The position numbers and the translations under genes were made by a program. Source: Cyclobacteriaceae bacterium (GTDB lineage: Bacteria; Bacteroidota; Bacteroidia; Cytophagales; Cyclobacteriaceae). From it: DNA of 5,151 nt. This document shows positions 1-5,151 of this stretch, one piece after another (the stretch's first letter is position 1; every line of letters begins with the position of its first letter). Location of the stretch: contig JALWRJ010000360.1 in the NCBI GenBank assembly GCA_026994125.1, forward strand, positions 1 to 5,151, in the 5' to 3' direction. The notes under the pieces are model-generated. The model had not been told where the DNA came from and ran no database searches. It worked only from the letters and a program-made list of their open reading frames with translations.

Positions 1-614
1 ATATCTGCTTGTCGGGTATGCGAAGCCAAATCCTGGGTATGGATATGGCATAAAGTTACGGTGGCATCACCTGGCCCGGCCAATAAAATACTCATAGGCA
101 TGCCTACAATATGGCTTTTACCCACCACCACACAGTGCTTACCTTTGGTTTCTATTTTATAGCGTTGTAGCAGTTCAATTATCCCCATGGGAGTGGCCGG
201 CAATAAACTGTGGTGTTCTTGGTCTATTTTACCAAAATTGGCAGGGGTAAATCCGTCCACATCTTTTTGTGGATCAATAGCATCAATAATTTTTTCTACT
301 GAAATATGTTTGGGTAATGGTAATTGTACGATGTACCCATCTACGGCATCATCTTCATTCAAGCGATGTACTTCCTCCAATATATCTTCTTCGCTTACAT
401 TTTCATCATATCTTATCAGCGATGATTCGAACCCCACCATCTCACAAGCCTTCATTTTTGCATTAACATAGGTTTTGCTCGCTCCGTCTTCGCCCACCAA
501 TACTGCCACCAAATGAGGAGCACGATGCCCTTTTAAGAAACAACCTTGTACCTCTTCAGCTATTTCCTGCTCAATATCCTTTGCTACTTTTTTACCATCT
601 AATATTACAGCCAT
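1..614 (-). CDS. folD: FolD, bifunctional methylenetetrahydrofolate dehydrogenase/cyclohydrolase (partial, 3' end beyond window)
   Basis: Cytosolic enzyme that interconverts 5,10-methylene-THF, 5,10-methenyl-THF and 10-formyl-THF, supplying one-carbon units for purines and formyl-Met-tRNA. I translated the minus strand by hand from the ATG at 612-614: 204 codons are visible of a usual length near 290, so about the last 85-90 residues are missing. Seen: the catalytic segment with Tyr49 and Lys53 (SKTYVNAKMKACEMVGF, 46-62), DGYIVQLPLP (92-101) with the conserved Gln97, KDVDGF (117-122) with Asp120, LPATPMG (138-144), and the start of the Rossmann dinucleotide site, GKSHIVGMP (165-173). The start is fixed by an in-frame TAG 9 bases upstream (complement of 624-626) and by the typical N-terminus MAVILDGK. 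No Shine-Dalgarno sequence is seen; the leader next to the start is a heptad repeat. It lies downstream of lepA on the same strand with no visible terminator between, so it may be co-transcribed. The usual Arg of the GRS motif is Lys here. Family assignment is very secure. Confidence 0.96.
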   Translation of the reverse strand, partial: MAVILDGKKVAKDIEQEIAEEVQGCFLKGHRAPHLVAVLVGEDGASKTYVNAKMKACEMVGFESSLIRYDENVSEEDILEEVHRLNEDDAVDGYIVQLPLPKHISVEKIIDAIDPQKDVDGFTPANFGKIDQEHHSLLPATPMGIIELLQRYKIETKGKHCVVVGKSHIVGMPMSILLAGPGDATVTLCHIHTQDLASHTRQAD

Positions 615-615
615 G

Positions 616-741
616 TCTCTTATCTAATATCTCTTGTCTAATATCTCTTGTCTAATATCTCTTGTCTAATGTCTAATGTCTAATGTCTAATATCTCTTGT
701 CTAATGTCTAATGTCTCTTGTCTAATATCTCTTGTCTAATG
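616..741. repeat. Heptanucleotide tandem array (18 units) in front of folD
   Basis: Eighteen consecutive 7-base units without a single indel. Plus-strand units are of three kinds: TCTAATA (five: 623, 637, 651, 686, 721), TCTAATG (six: 665, 672, 679, 700, 707, 735) and TCTCTTG (six: 630, 644, 658, 693, 714, 728), plus an edge variant TCTCTTA at 616. A decayed unit, TCTTACA, follows at 742-748. A 14-base compound unit, TCTAATA followed by TCTCTTG, occurs five times exactly. It is not coding: the period is not a multiple of three and units carry TAA (plus) or TAG (minus), so stops fall in every frame. On the minus strand it reads as a purine-rich tract that would form the folD mRNA leader, with little potential for hairpins. 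Comparable heptad satellites are known from cyanobacteria (STRR sequences); the function here is unknown. Confidence 0.95.
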
Positions 742-799
742 TCTTACAACTCACACTTCTGCTTTATTAACTCCTTACTCTCAATACTATCTACTACTA
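742..799. other. Remainder of the lepA-folD intergenic gap, no gene
   Basis: This stretch lies between the lepA stop codon and the heptad array. It holds no ORF, no inverted repeat resembling an intrinsic terminator, and no TAnnTTTG element on the minus strand that could start a separate folD transcript. The plus strand is pyrimidine-rich and contains a small direct repeat, ACTATC, at 786-791 and 796-801 (the second copy runs into the lepA stop codon). Lack of both terminator and promoter favours read-through from lepA into folD, but this is an inference from absence. Confidence 0.5.
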
Positions 800-2587
800 T
801 CAATCAATCTGCAACACCGCCATAAACGCCTCTTGAGGTATCTCTACATTTCCTACCTGGCGCATTCTTTTTTTACCTTTCTTCTGTTTTTCAAGTAGTT
901 TTCGCTTACGCGTAATATCTCCGCCATAGCATTTGGCCAACACATTTTTTCGCATAGCTTTCACAGTTTCTCGAGCTATAATTTTAGTACCAATCGAAGC
1001 CTGAATAGCAATTTCGAACATTTGTCGAGGCACCAATTCTTTTAATTTTTCGCACAGTCGCTTACCCCATTCATAAGCTTTATCTCTATGTACCACAGCC
1101 GAAAGCGCATCCACCGGGTCGCCATTAAGCATAATATCTAATTTAACCATGTTAGATTGCCTAAATCCAATTAGTTCATAATCTAACGAAGCATACCCAC
1201 GCGAAATAGTTTTTAGCTTATCAAAAAAATCGAACACTATTTCGCCCAGGGGCAATTCAAAGGTAAGCTCAACTCTATCAGCAGTTAAATATACCTGGTT
1301 TTTAATTTCGCCCCTTTTGTCCATGCACAACGAAATTACCGGCCCCACAAACTCGGCTTTCGTAATAATTTGAGCAGAGATGTAGGGCTCTTCCATATAG
1401 CTTATGGATCCGGGATCGGGCATTTCGGAAGGCGCATTTATATCTACAATACGGCCATCGGGGTACACGGCATGAAACTGCACCGAAGGCACGGTGGTAA
1501 TAACGGTCATGTTAAACTCGCGTTCCAAGCGCTCTTGCACAATTTCCATGTGTAGCATCCCTAAAAAACCACATCTAAAACCAAAGCCAAGCGCTACCGA
1601 AGTTTCAGGCTCCCACACCAACGAAGCATCATTTAATTGCAGTTTTTCCATGGAGGCTCGCAACTCTTCATATTCCGATGTTTCAACCGGATAAATACCT
1701 GCAAATACCATGGGTTTTACCTCTTCAAATCCTTGAATAGCTTCCGCACAAGGCCTATCAGTATGTGTAATGGTATCGCCCACTTTTACTTCTTTGGCCA
1801 CTTTAATGCCAGAAATAAGGTACCCCACATTACCGGCCGAAATTTCTTCCTGCGCTTCTTGTTCCAGCCTCAAAATGCCAATTTCATCGGCATTATACTC
1901 TTTACCTGTATTTACAAATTTAACCTTGTCGCCTTTCTTAATTTTTCCTTCCATTACCCTAAAATACACCTCAATTCCTCTAAACGAATTATAGACAGAA
2001 TCGAATATTAAGGCTTGCAGAGGAGCTTCCGGGTTTCCGGTGGGCGGTGGAACACGCTCAACTATAGCGCGTAAAATAGCATCTATACCAATTCCTTCCT
2101 TACCACTGGCATGAATTACATCGGCAGGGCTACAGCCTAACAAATCCACTACCTGGTCGGTTACTTCCTCTGGGTTGGCACCGGGCAAATCAATTTTGTT
2201 TAACACAGGAATAATTTCCAGGTTATGCTCCAAAGCCAAGTACAAGTTCGATATGGTTTGTGCTTCAATACCTTGTGAGGCATCTACAATTAGCAAGGCG
2301 CCCTCGCAAGCCGATATAGAACGGGATACTTCGTACGAAAAATCGACATGACCCGGGGTGTCGATCAAATTAAGTGTATATTTTTCCTTTTCGTACACAT
2401 AATCCATTTGGATGGCATGGCTTTTTATGGTAATCCCTCGTTCACGCTCTAAATCCATATTGTCCAGCAACTGCGCCTGCATATCCCTATCGGCCACGGT
2501 GCGTGTGGTTTCCAACAATCGATCGGCCAGGGTACTCTTACCGTGGTCGATGTGGGCAATGATGCAAAAATTTCTAATCTTATCCAT
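800..2587 (-). CDS. lepA: LepA, translation elongation factor 4 (EF4) GTPase
   Basis: Ribosome-associated translational GTPase implicated in back-translocation or in efficient initiation and subunit biogenesis. Complete at 595 aa, the usual family length (about 595-605). The G domain shows G1 AHIDHGKST (11-19), G2 RGIT (50-53), G3 DTPGH (76-80) with the catalytic His80, G4 NKID (130-133), and a G5 of SGK (161-163) where most translational GTPases have SAK. Domain II follows at about 187-275, an EF-G III-like domain at about 290-370, an EF-G V-like domain at about 400-480, and then the LepA-specific C-terminal domain. That last domain carries YGGD near 554-557 and a strongly basic stretch ([17 protein letters not shown]) before the conserved [11 protein letters not shown] segment. 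The ATG at 2585-2587 gives the canonical start [16 protein letters not shown]. No Shine-Dalgarno is visible, as usual in this phylum. A TATTTTTG promoter element lies about 25 bases upstream. Same-strand neighbour folD follows after 185 bases. Confidence 0.98.
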   Translation of the reverse strand: MDKIRNFCIIAHIDHGKSTLADRLLETTRTVADRDMQAQLLDNMDLERERGITIKSHAIQMDYVYEKEKYTLNLIDTPGHVDFSYEVSRSISACEGALLIVDASQGIEAQTISNLYLALEHNLEIIPVLNKIDLPGANPEEVTDQVVDLLGCSPADVIHASGKEGIGIDAILRAIVERVPPPTGNPEAPLQALIFDSVYNSFRGIEVYFRVMEGKIKKGDKVKFVNTGKEYNADEIGILRLEQEAQEEISAGNVGYLISGIKVAKEVKVGDTITHTDRPCAEAIQGFEEVKPMVFAGIYPVETSEYEELRASMEKLQLNDASLVWEPETSVALGFGFRCGFLGMLHMEIVQERLEREFNMTVITTVPSVQFHAVYPDGRIVDINAPSEMPDPGSISYMEEPYISAQIITKAEFVGPVISLCMDKRGEIKNQVYLTADRVELTFELPLGEIVFDFFDKLKTISRGYASLDYELIGFRQSNMVKLDIMLNGDPVDALSAVVHRDKAYEWGKRLCEKLKELVPRQMFEIAIQASIGTKIIARETVKAMRKNVLAKCYGGDITRKRKLLEKQKKGKKRMRQVGNVEIPQEAFMAVLQID

Positions 2588-2612
2588 AAAGTGATGCCTG
2601 CGAAACGAGGTG

Positions 2613-2620
2613 CAAAAATA
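2613..2620 (-). promoter_or_regulatory. Candidate Bacteroidota -7 promoter element for lepA
   Basis: Read on the minus strand this is TATTTTTG, a perfect match to the TAnnTTTG element recognised by the primary sigma factor of Bacteroidota. It would start a transcript near 2607, giving a lepA leader of roughly 20 bases. The companion -33 element is weak: the nearest TTTG on that strand lies about 26 bases upstream instead of 19-21. Position relative to lepA is good; the match alone is short, so confidence is moderate. Confidence 0.55.
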
Positions 2621-2695
2621 AGATTAAAAAATTGATTTGACTTAGCCAAATTAAATTTTGATAGATTACATGATGACACAATTTGAATACCCAGC

Positions 2696-2703
2696 TACCT
2701 TTG
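2696..2703 (+). promoter_or_regulatory. Candidate Bacteroidota -7 promoter element for the DUF4924 gene
   Basis: TACCTTTG is a perfect TAnnTTTG match. Transcription would begin near 2708-2710, only some 6-8 bases before the ATG at 2716, so the mRNA would be almost leaderless. No TTG is found at the expected -33 distance (one at 2683-2685 is too close, one at 2658-2660 too far). The element also argues against a TTG start at 2683, which would lie upstream of the transcript. Confidence 0.55.
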
Positions 2704-2715
2704 CACAAAAACATC

Positions 2716-3255
2716 ATGCTACTGGCTCAGAAAAAGAAACAGTCAAATATTTCAGAGTACCTTATATATATGTACCAAACCGAAGACCTCATCAGGCAGT
2801 TTAATTTTGATCTAAACCAACTAAACACCTATGTACTAGCCCACATACCGGCCTCCGAACAAGAAAAAAAAGAACTACTGCTTTGGTATGCTTCGCTTAT
2901 TGAAAAAATGCAAAATGAAAAAATTCATACCAAAGGCCATTTGCAAGAATTAAACCAGTTAGTAGAAAAACTAACCAAACTGCACACGCAACTGGAAGCC
3001 ACTAATGCGCCCTACCAGGCCATCCTTTCCAAAGCCGCTCCCTACTTTAGCCAACAAACAGAAGCTTCGGGCAATACCCTTACAAACCCGGTTCAGCTAA
3101 GCCTAAATGCTGTTTATGGCTTTTTAATCCTTAAATTAACCGGTAAAAAAACAACCAAAACACAGCAGCAAATGCTCGATACCTTTGGCGATTTACTTTC
3201 GTTTTTAAGCCATGCTTATAAAGATAACAAACATAAAAACAGCCTATCTGACTAA
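2716..3255 (+). CDS. DUF4924 family protein, function unknown
   Basis: A 179-aa protein that I recognise from the family pattern as DUF4924, a Bacteroidota family without assigned function. The opening MLLAQKKKQSNISEYLIYMY and the following TEDLIRQFNFDLNQL (22-36) are typical of the family, as are KGHLQELN (73-80) and LNAVYGFLILKL (130-141) and the closing LLSFLSHAYK (160-169). It is largely helical by composition and has no signal peptide or convincing membrane segment, so it is probably cytosolic. No catalytic motif is visible. The frame stays open to a TTG at 2683, but I chose the ATG at 2716: family members begin MLIAQ-like at this point, and a TACCTTTG promoter element ends only 12 bases upstream. 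It is divergent from lepA and convergent with birA, with one base between the stop codons. The family call is from memory and would be settled by a Pfam profile search. Confidence 0.85.
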   Translation: MLLAQKKKQSNISEYLIYMYQTEDLIRQFNFDLNQLNTYVLAHIPASEQEKKELLLWYASLIEKMQNEKIHTKGHLQELNQLVEKLTKLHTQLEATNAPYQAILSKAAPYFSQQTEASGNTLTNPVQLSLNAVYGFLILKLTGKKTTKTQQQMLDTFGDLLSFLSHAYKDNKHKNSLSD

Positions 3256-3256
3256 C

Positions 3257-4009
3257 CTACCATACAAACTGTACTTCCTTGTGCTGGAAACTATGCACTT
3301 GGTTTTCTTCTTTTATTAACAATCGCCCCTGGGCATCTATACCTAAAATTTGGCCAGTAAACTCCCGACCCGATTTAAAATTCATTTCCTCACCTAGGCC
3401 CAGCAATAGTTGGTGATATTCTTCTGTTAGTTGCGCTTCCTTTCCGGCATTAAGCATTGCATAATACGAAGCTATTCCTGCCAAAACCTCTACCAGCATA
3501 TCGTTTAATGGTAGGTTTTTTTTACCCAACCCGGCTACCGATGCCGCATGGCTACAAACAAATTGAGTTTGGTTTACATTAATACCAACTCCTACCAAAC
3601 AGGTATCGAGGCGAGTGCCTTTTAAATTATTTTGAATTAAAATACCTGCCAGTTTTTGTTGCCCCACAAAAATATCGTTCGGCCATTTTATTTTAACTTG
3701 CCTGGTTAAGTGGGTTTGCAATGCCGCTGCAATACCCAAACTTACCACTTGTGTAAGCTTAAACTGCTGGTTTACAGCAACAAAATTGGGTTTTAAAACA
3801 AGTGTAAAGGTTAAATTTTGGTAAGGAGCGGCTTCCCAGCTATTGCCACGTTGGCCTTTGCCGGCTGTTTGGTTATCGGTTATCACCACCGTACCTTCTT
3901 CGGGTTGTTGCACCAACAAATTGGCTGCAACCTCGTTGGTAGAATGACAGCTTGGCAGATAATAGACTAAATTAGACCTAAAGCCAATATTGGCAGGGAT
4001 TTTATACAC
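3257..4009 (-). CDS. birA: Biotin--[acetyl-CoA-carboxylase] ligase, catalytic-only (no DNA-binding domain)
   Basis: Cytosolic enzyme that makes biotinyl-5'-AMP and transfers biotin to the lysine of biotin carboxyl carrier proteins. At 250 aa it has the catalytic and C-terminal domains only; the N-terminal winged helix of the E. coli BirA repressor is absent, so it should not regulate transcription itself. Seen in order: CHSTN (21-25), the adenylate-binding loop TAGKGQRGNSW (48-58, equivalent to GRGRRG), KWPND (108-112) with the catalytic lysine, KLAGILIQ (119-126), GVGINVN (140-146), and a C-terminal SH3-like part (about 215-250, with GIDAQGRLLI). The start is a GTG at 4007-4009; no in-frame ATG occurs upstream before the rsfS start region, and the next internal Met would remove the active site. 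Divergent from rsfS, convergent with the DUF4924 gene. A TAACTTTG element upstream is its likely promoter. Confidence 0.93.
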   Translation of the reverse strand: MYKIPANIGFRSNLVYYLPSCHSTNEVAANLLVQQPEEGTVVITDNQTAGKGQRGNSWEAAPYQNLTFTLVLKPNFVAVNQQFKLTQVVSLGIAAALQTHLTRQVKIKWPNDIFVGQQKLAGILIQNNLKGTRLDTCLVGVGINVNQTQFVCSHAASVAGLGKKNLPLNDMLVEVLAGIASYYAMLNAGKEAQLTEEYHQLLLGLGEEMNFKSGREFTGQILGIDAQGRLLIKEENQVHSFQHKEVQFVW

Positions 4010-4017
4010 TCTTTTTG

Positions 4018-4025
4018 TATTTTTG
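4018..4025 (+). promoter_or_regulatory. Candidate Bacteroidota -7 promoter element for rsfS-ftsH
   Basis: TATTTTTG matches TAnnTTTG perfectly. Transcription would begin near 4030-4032, about 28-30 bases before the rsfS ATG. A TTG at 3990-3992 lies about 25 bases upstream, longer than the usual 19-21, so the -33 element is poor. It faces the candidate birA promoter on the other strand. Confidence 0.5.
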
Positions 4026-4047
4026 TGTTCAGAATTTTTGAGTAAGC

Positions 4048-4055
4048 CAAAGTTA
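4048..4055 (-). promoter_or_regulatory. Candidate Bacteroidota -7 promoter element for birA
   Basis: On the minus strand this reads TAACTTTG, a perfect TAnnTTTG match. It would start a transcript near 4042, giving a birA leader of about 33 bases before the GTG. No TTG is found on the minus strand at the right -33 distance, which would lie inside the first rsfS codons. Confidence 0.45.
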
Positions 4056-4059
4056 GTAC

Positions 4060-4437
4060 ATGCGTAAAAGAGAAGAGGAACTATCGAGCGATAAATTAGC
4101 GCAATTGATAGTACAGGGAATGCAGGAAAAAAAAGCCGAAGATATTCAAGTATTAGATTTACGAAAAGTGAACAATGCTGTGGCCGATTTTTTTGTTATT
4201 TGCTCCGGAAGCTCAGATAAGCATATTGAAGCCATTGCCGACTCCGTAAAAGACGAAGTACACAAAATATGTGGCCAACTACCTTGGCATCAGGAAGGTG
4301 GAAACAATAAATCCTGGCTATTACTCGACTACGTAGATGTTGTATCGCATGTATTTTCGAACAATACCCGTGAGTTTTACAAACTCGAAAACTTATGGGC
4401 CGATGCCGAAGTTACCAGTGTACCAACTACAACTTAA
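4060..4437 (+). CDS. rsfS: RsfS (YbeB/Iojap), ribosomal silencing factor
   Basis: Small cytosolic protein that binds L14 (uL14) of the 50S subunit and blocks joining with 30S, lowering translation in stationary phase or starvation. At 125 aa it is a normal size for the family. Visible conserved blocks are VLDLRKVN (31-38), ADFFVICSGSSDKHIEAIAD (42-61), WLLLDYVDVVSHVF (86-99) and REFYKLENLW (104-113), which together cover the whole Iojap fold. The ATG at 4060 is the first in frame and gives a short charged leader (MRKREEELSSDKL) before the domain. No clear Shine-Dalgarno precedes it. ftsH follows 29 bases after the TAA stop in the same direction, so the two are probably one operon. birA is divergent across a 50-bp gap. 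Confidence 0.95.
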   Translation: MRKREEELSSDKLAQLIVQGMQEKKAEDIQVLDLRKVNNAVADFFVICSGSSDKHIEAIADSVKDEVHKICGQLPWHQEGGNNKSWLLLDYVDVVSHVFSNNTREFYKLENLWADAEVTSVPTTT

Positions 4438-4466
4438 ATTAGTAATCATTAGAAAATAACGCATAT

Positions 4467-5151
4467 ATGGCGAACGGAAATAATAATAATTTAAAAGGAG
4501 GCGGCCCTTCAAAGCTTCCTCCCCCAAAGCAAAATTATCAACTATGGGTAATTATAACGCTCGTATTAGTAGCATCCTCTATTTTTTGGTTAAACGCCAC
4601 CAATAATTTAGTGGAAATATCGGAGCGTAAATTTAAAGAAATGGCACTGAGCCACGATGTTGAGAAGATAACCTTTGTGCGTGGCCAAAACATGGTAGAG
4701 GTACAGCTTAAAAAAGAAGCACTTCAAAATGCTAAATACAAATCGGAACTCGAAAATCGGGTAACCATGGGGCAAAGCGAAGCAGGCCCTCAATATAAAT
4801 TTAAAGTATTATCGCCCGAAAAATTTGACGACCTTATTAAAGAATTGAATGAAAAACTAGGCAAAGAAGATAAACTCGATTATAGTATTGAAGAACGAGG
4901 TGACCCAACATCGGTTATTTTAAACTGGGGATTTCTCTTCCTTATACTCTTCTTGTTTTGGTTTATGATGCGCAGAATGACCGGCCAGGGAGGACCCGGA
5001 GGCCAAATATTTAGCATTGGTAAATCCAGAGCCGCTTTATTTGATGCCGACAATAAAGTAAAAGTTACTTTTGATGACGTAGCCGGACTGGAAGAAGCCA
5101 AAGAAGAAGTAAAAGAAATAGTTGAATTTTTAAAGAACCCTAAAAAATTTA
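4467..5151 (+). CDS. ftsH: FtsH, ATP-dependent zinc metalloprotease (partial, N-terminal part only)
   Basis: Inner-membrane AAA+ protease that extracts and degrades misassembled membrane proteins and some regulatory cytosolic proteins. 228 codons are visible of a usual 640-700. In order: a cytoplasmic Asn/Gly/Pro-rich tail with four consecutive Asn (5-8, encoded by repeated AAT), TM1 at about 26-42 (LWVIITLVLVASSIFWL), a periplasmic domain of roughly 105 residues (43-147), TM2 at about 150-168 (ILNWGFLFLILFLFWFMMR), a Gly/Pro-rich linker (GQGGPGGQ, 173-180), then the AAA domain entry FSIGKSRAALFD and VTFDDVAGLEEAKEEV (200-215). The Walker A/B motifs and the HEXXH zinc site lie beyond the window, so activity cannot be judged. 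The ATG at 4467 is the first usable start after rsfS and gives the expected N-in topology; I see no Shine-Dalgarno before it. No promoter element is seen in the 29-bp gap, supporting co-transcription with rsfS. Confidence 0.96.
   Translation, partial: MANGNNNNLKGGGPSKLPPPKQNYQLWVIITLVLVASSIFWLNATNNLVEISERKFKEMALSHDVEKITFVRGQNMVEVQLKKEALQNAKYKSELENRVTMGQSEAGPQYKFKVLSPEKFDDLIKELNEKLGKEDKLDYSIEERGDPTSVILNWGFLFLILFLFWFMMRRMTGQGGPGGQIFSIGKSRAALFDADNKVKVTFDDVAGLEEAKEEVKEIVEFLKNPKKF

Noticed and set aside
159..163. Degenerate FolD active site
   Set aside because: The catalytic Tyr49, Lys53, Gln97 and Asp120 are all present; only cofactor-site positions vary, so a pseudogene call is not supported.
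187..471. Open frame of 94 codons on the plus strand
   Set aside because: It lies entirely antisense to folD, whose minus-strand translation is unmistakable. Its composition (Ser/Ile/Thr-rich, no motif) is what an antisense shadow gives.
616..741. CRISPR array
   Set aside because: The 7-base units are contiguous with no unique spacers, so they form a satellite and not repeat-spacer structure.
1370..2011. Several overlapping plus-strand open frames inside lepA
   Set aside because: All are antisense to the conserved lepA reading frame, show no recognisable domain and have no promoter element or start context of their own.
2449..2679. Minus-strand open frame of 76 codons overlapping the lepA start
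   Set aside because: It is a +1/-1 shadow of the lepA N-terminus; the lepA frame shows complete GTPase motifs, so no frameshift or second gene is needed.
3257..4009. birA as a truncated repressor that lost its DNA-binding domain
   Set aside because: Catalytic-only biotin ligases are common in this phylum and the N-terminus looks native, so there is no sign of decay or a lost upstream exon-like fragment in the 50-bp gap.
4493..4501. Strong Shine-Dalgarno-like AAAAGGAGG inside ftsH
   Set aside because: No ATG, GTG or TTG follows at a usable distance, and it encodes the Lys-Gly-Gly part of the ftsH N-terminal tail. It is most likely a by-product of codons.
4608..5101. Minus-strand open frames of 61 and 73 codons within the ftsH region
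   Set aside because: They are antisense to the ftsH N-terminal coding sequence, which shows the expected two membrane segments and AAA entry motif.

Overview
The window carries ordinary housekeeping genes of a member of the Bacteroidota. This rests on recognisable gene families (including a DUF4924 protein, a family I know essentially only from this phylum), on several perfect matches to the phylum's -7 promoter element TAnnTTTG, on the near absence of Shine-Dalgarno sequences before the genes, and on a moderately AT-rich composition. I cannot place it below phylum level with confidence.

Layout, left to right. Positions 1-614 (minus) hold the N-terminal two thirds of folD, cut by the window edge. 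Positions 615-799 contain no gene; most of this stretch (616-741) is a tandem array of 18 heptanucleotide units that ends one base before the folD start codon. Positions 800-2587 (minus) hold a complete lepA (elongation factor 4), transcribed in the same direction as folD. The gap 2588-2715 carries two back-to-back promoter candidates, one for lepA (minus) and one for a DUF4924 gene (plus, 2716-3255). That gene runs head-on into birA, a biotin-protein ligase on the minus strand (3257-4009), with one base between the two stop codons. A 50-bp gap then separates birA from the divergent rsfS (4060-4437), the ribosomal silencing factor. It is followed after 29 bases by ftsH (from 4467), the membrane AAA+ zinc protease, which runs off the right edge before its Walker A motif.

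How the genes relate: lepA and rsfS both act on the ribosome, ftsH performs membrane protein quality control, folD supplies one-carbon units, and birA activates biotin-dependent carboxylases. rsfS-ftsH looks like one transcription unit and lepA-folD plausibly another. I see no phage, transposon, CRISPR, RNA gene or defence system. The features most worth a second look are the two-class heptad array in front of folD and the facing promoter elements between birA and rsfS, whose transcripts would overlap at their 5' ends. No clearly new biological system is visible.
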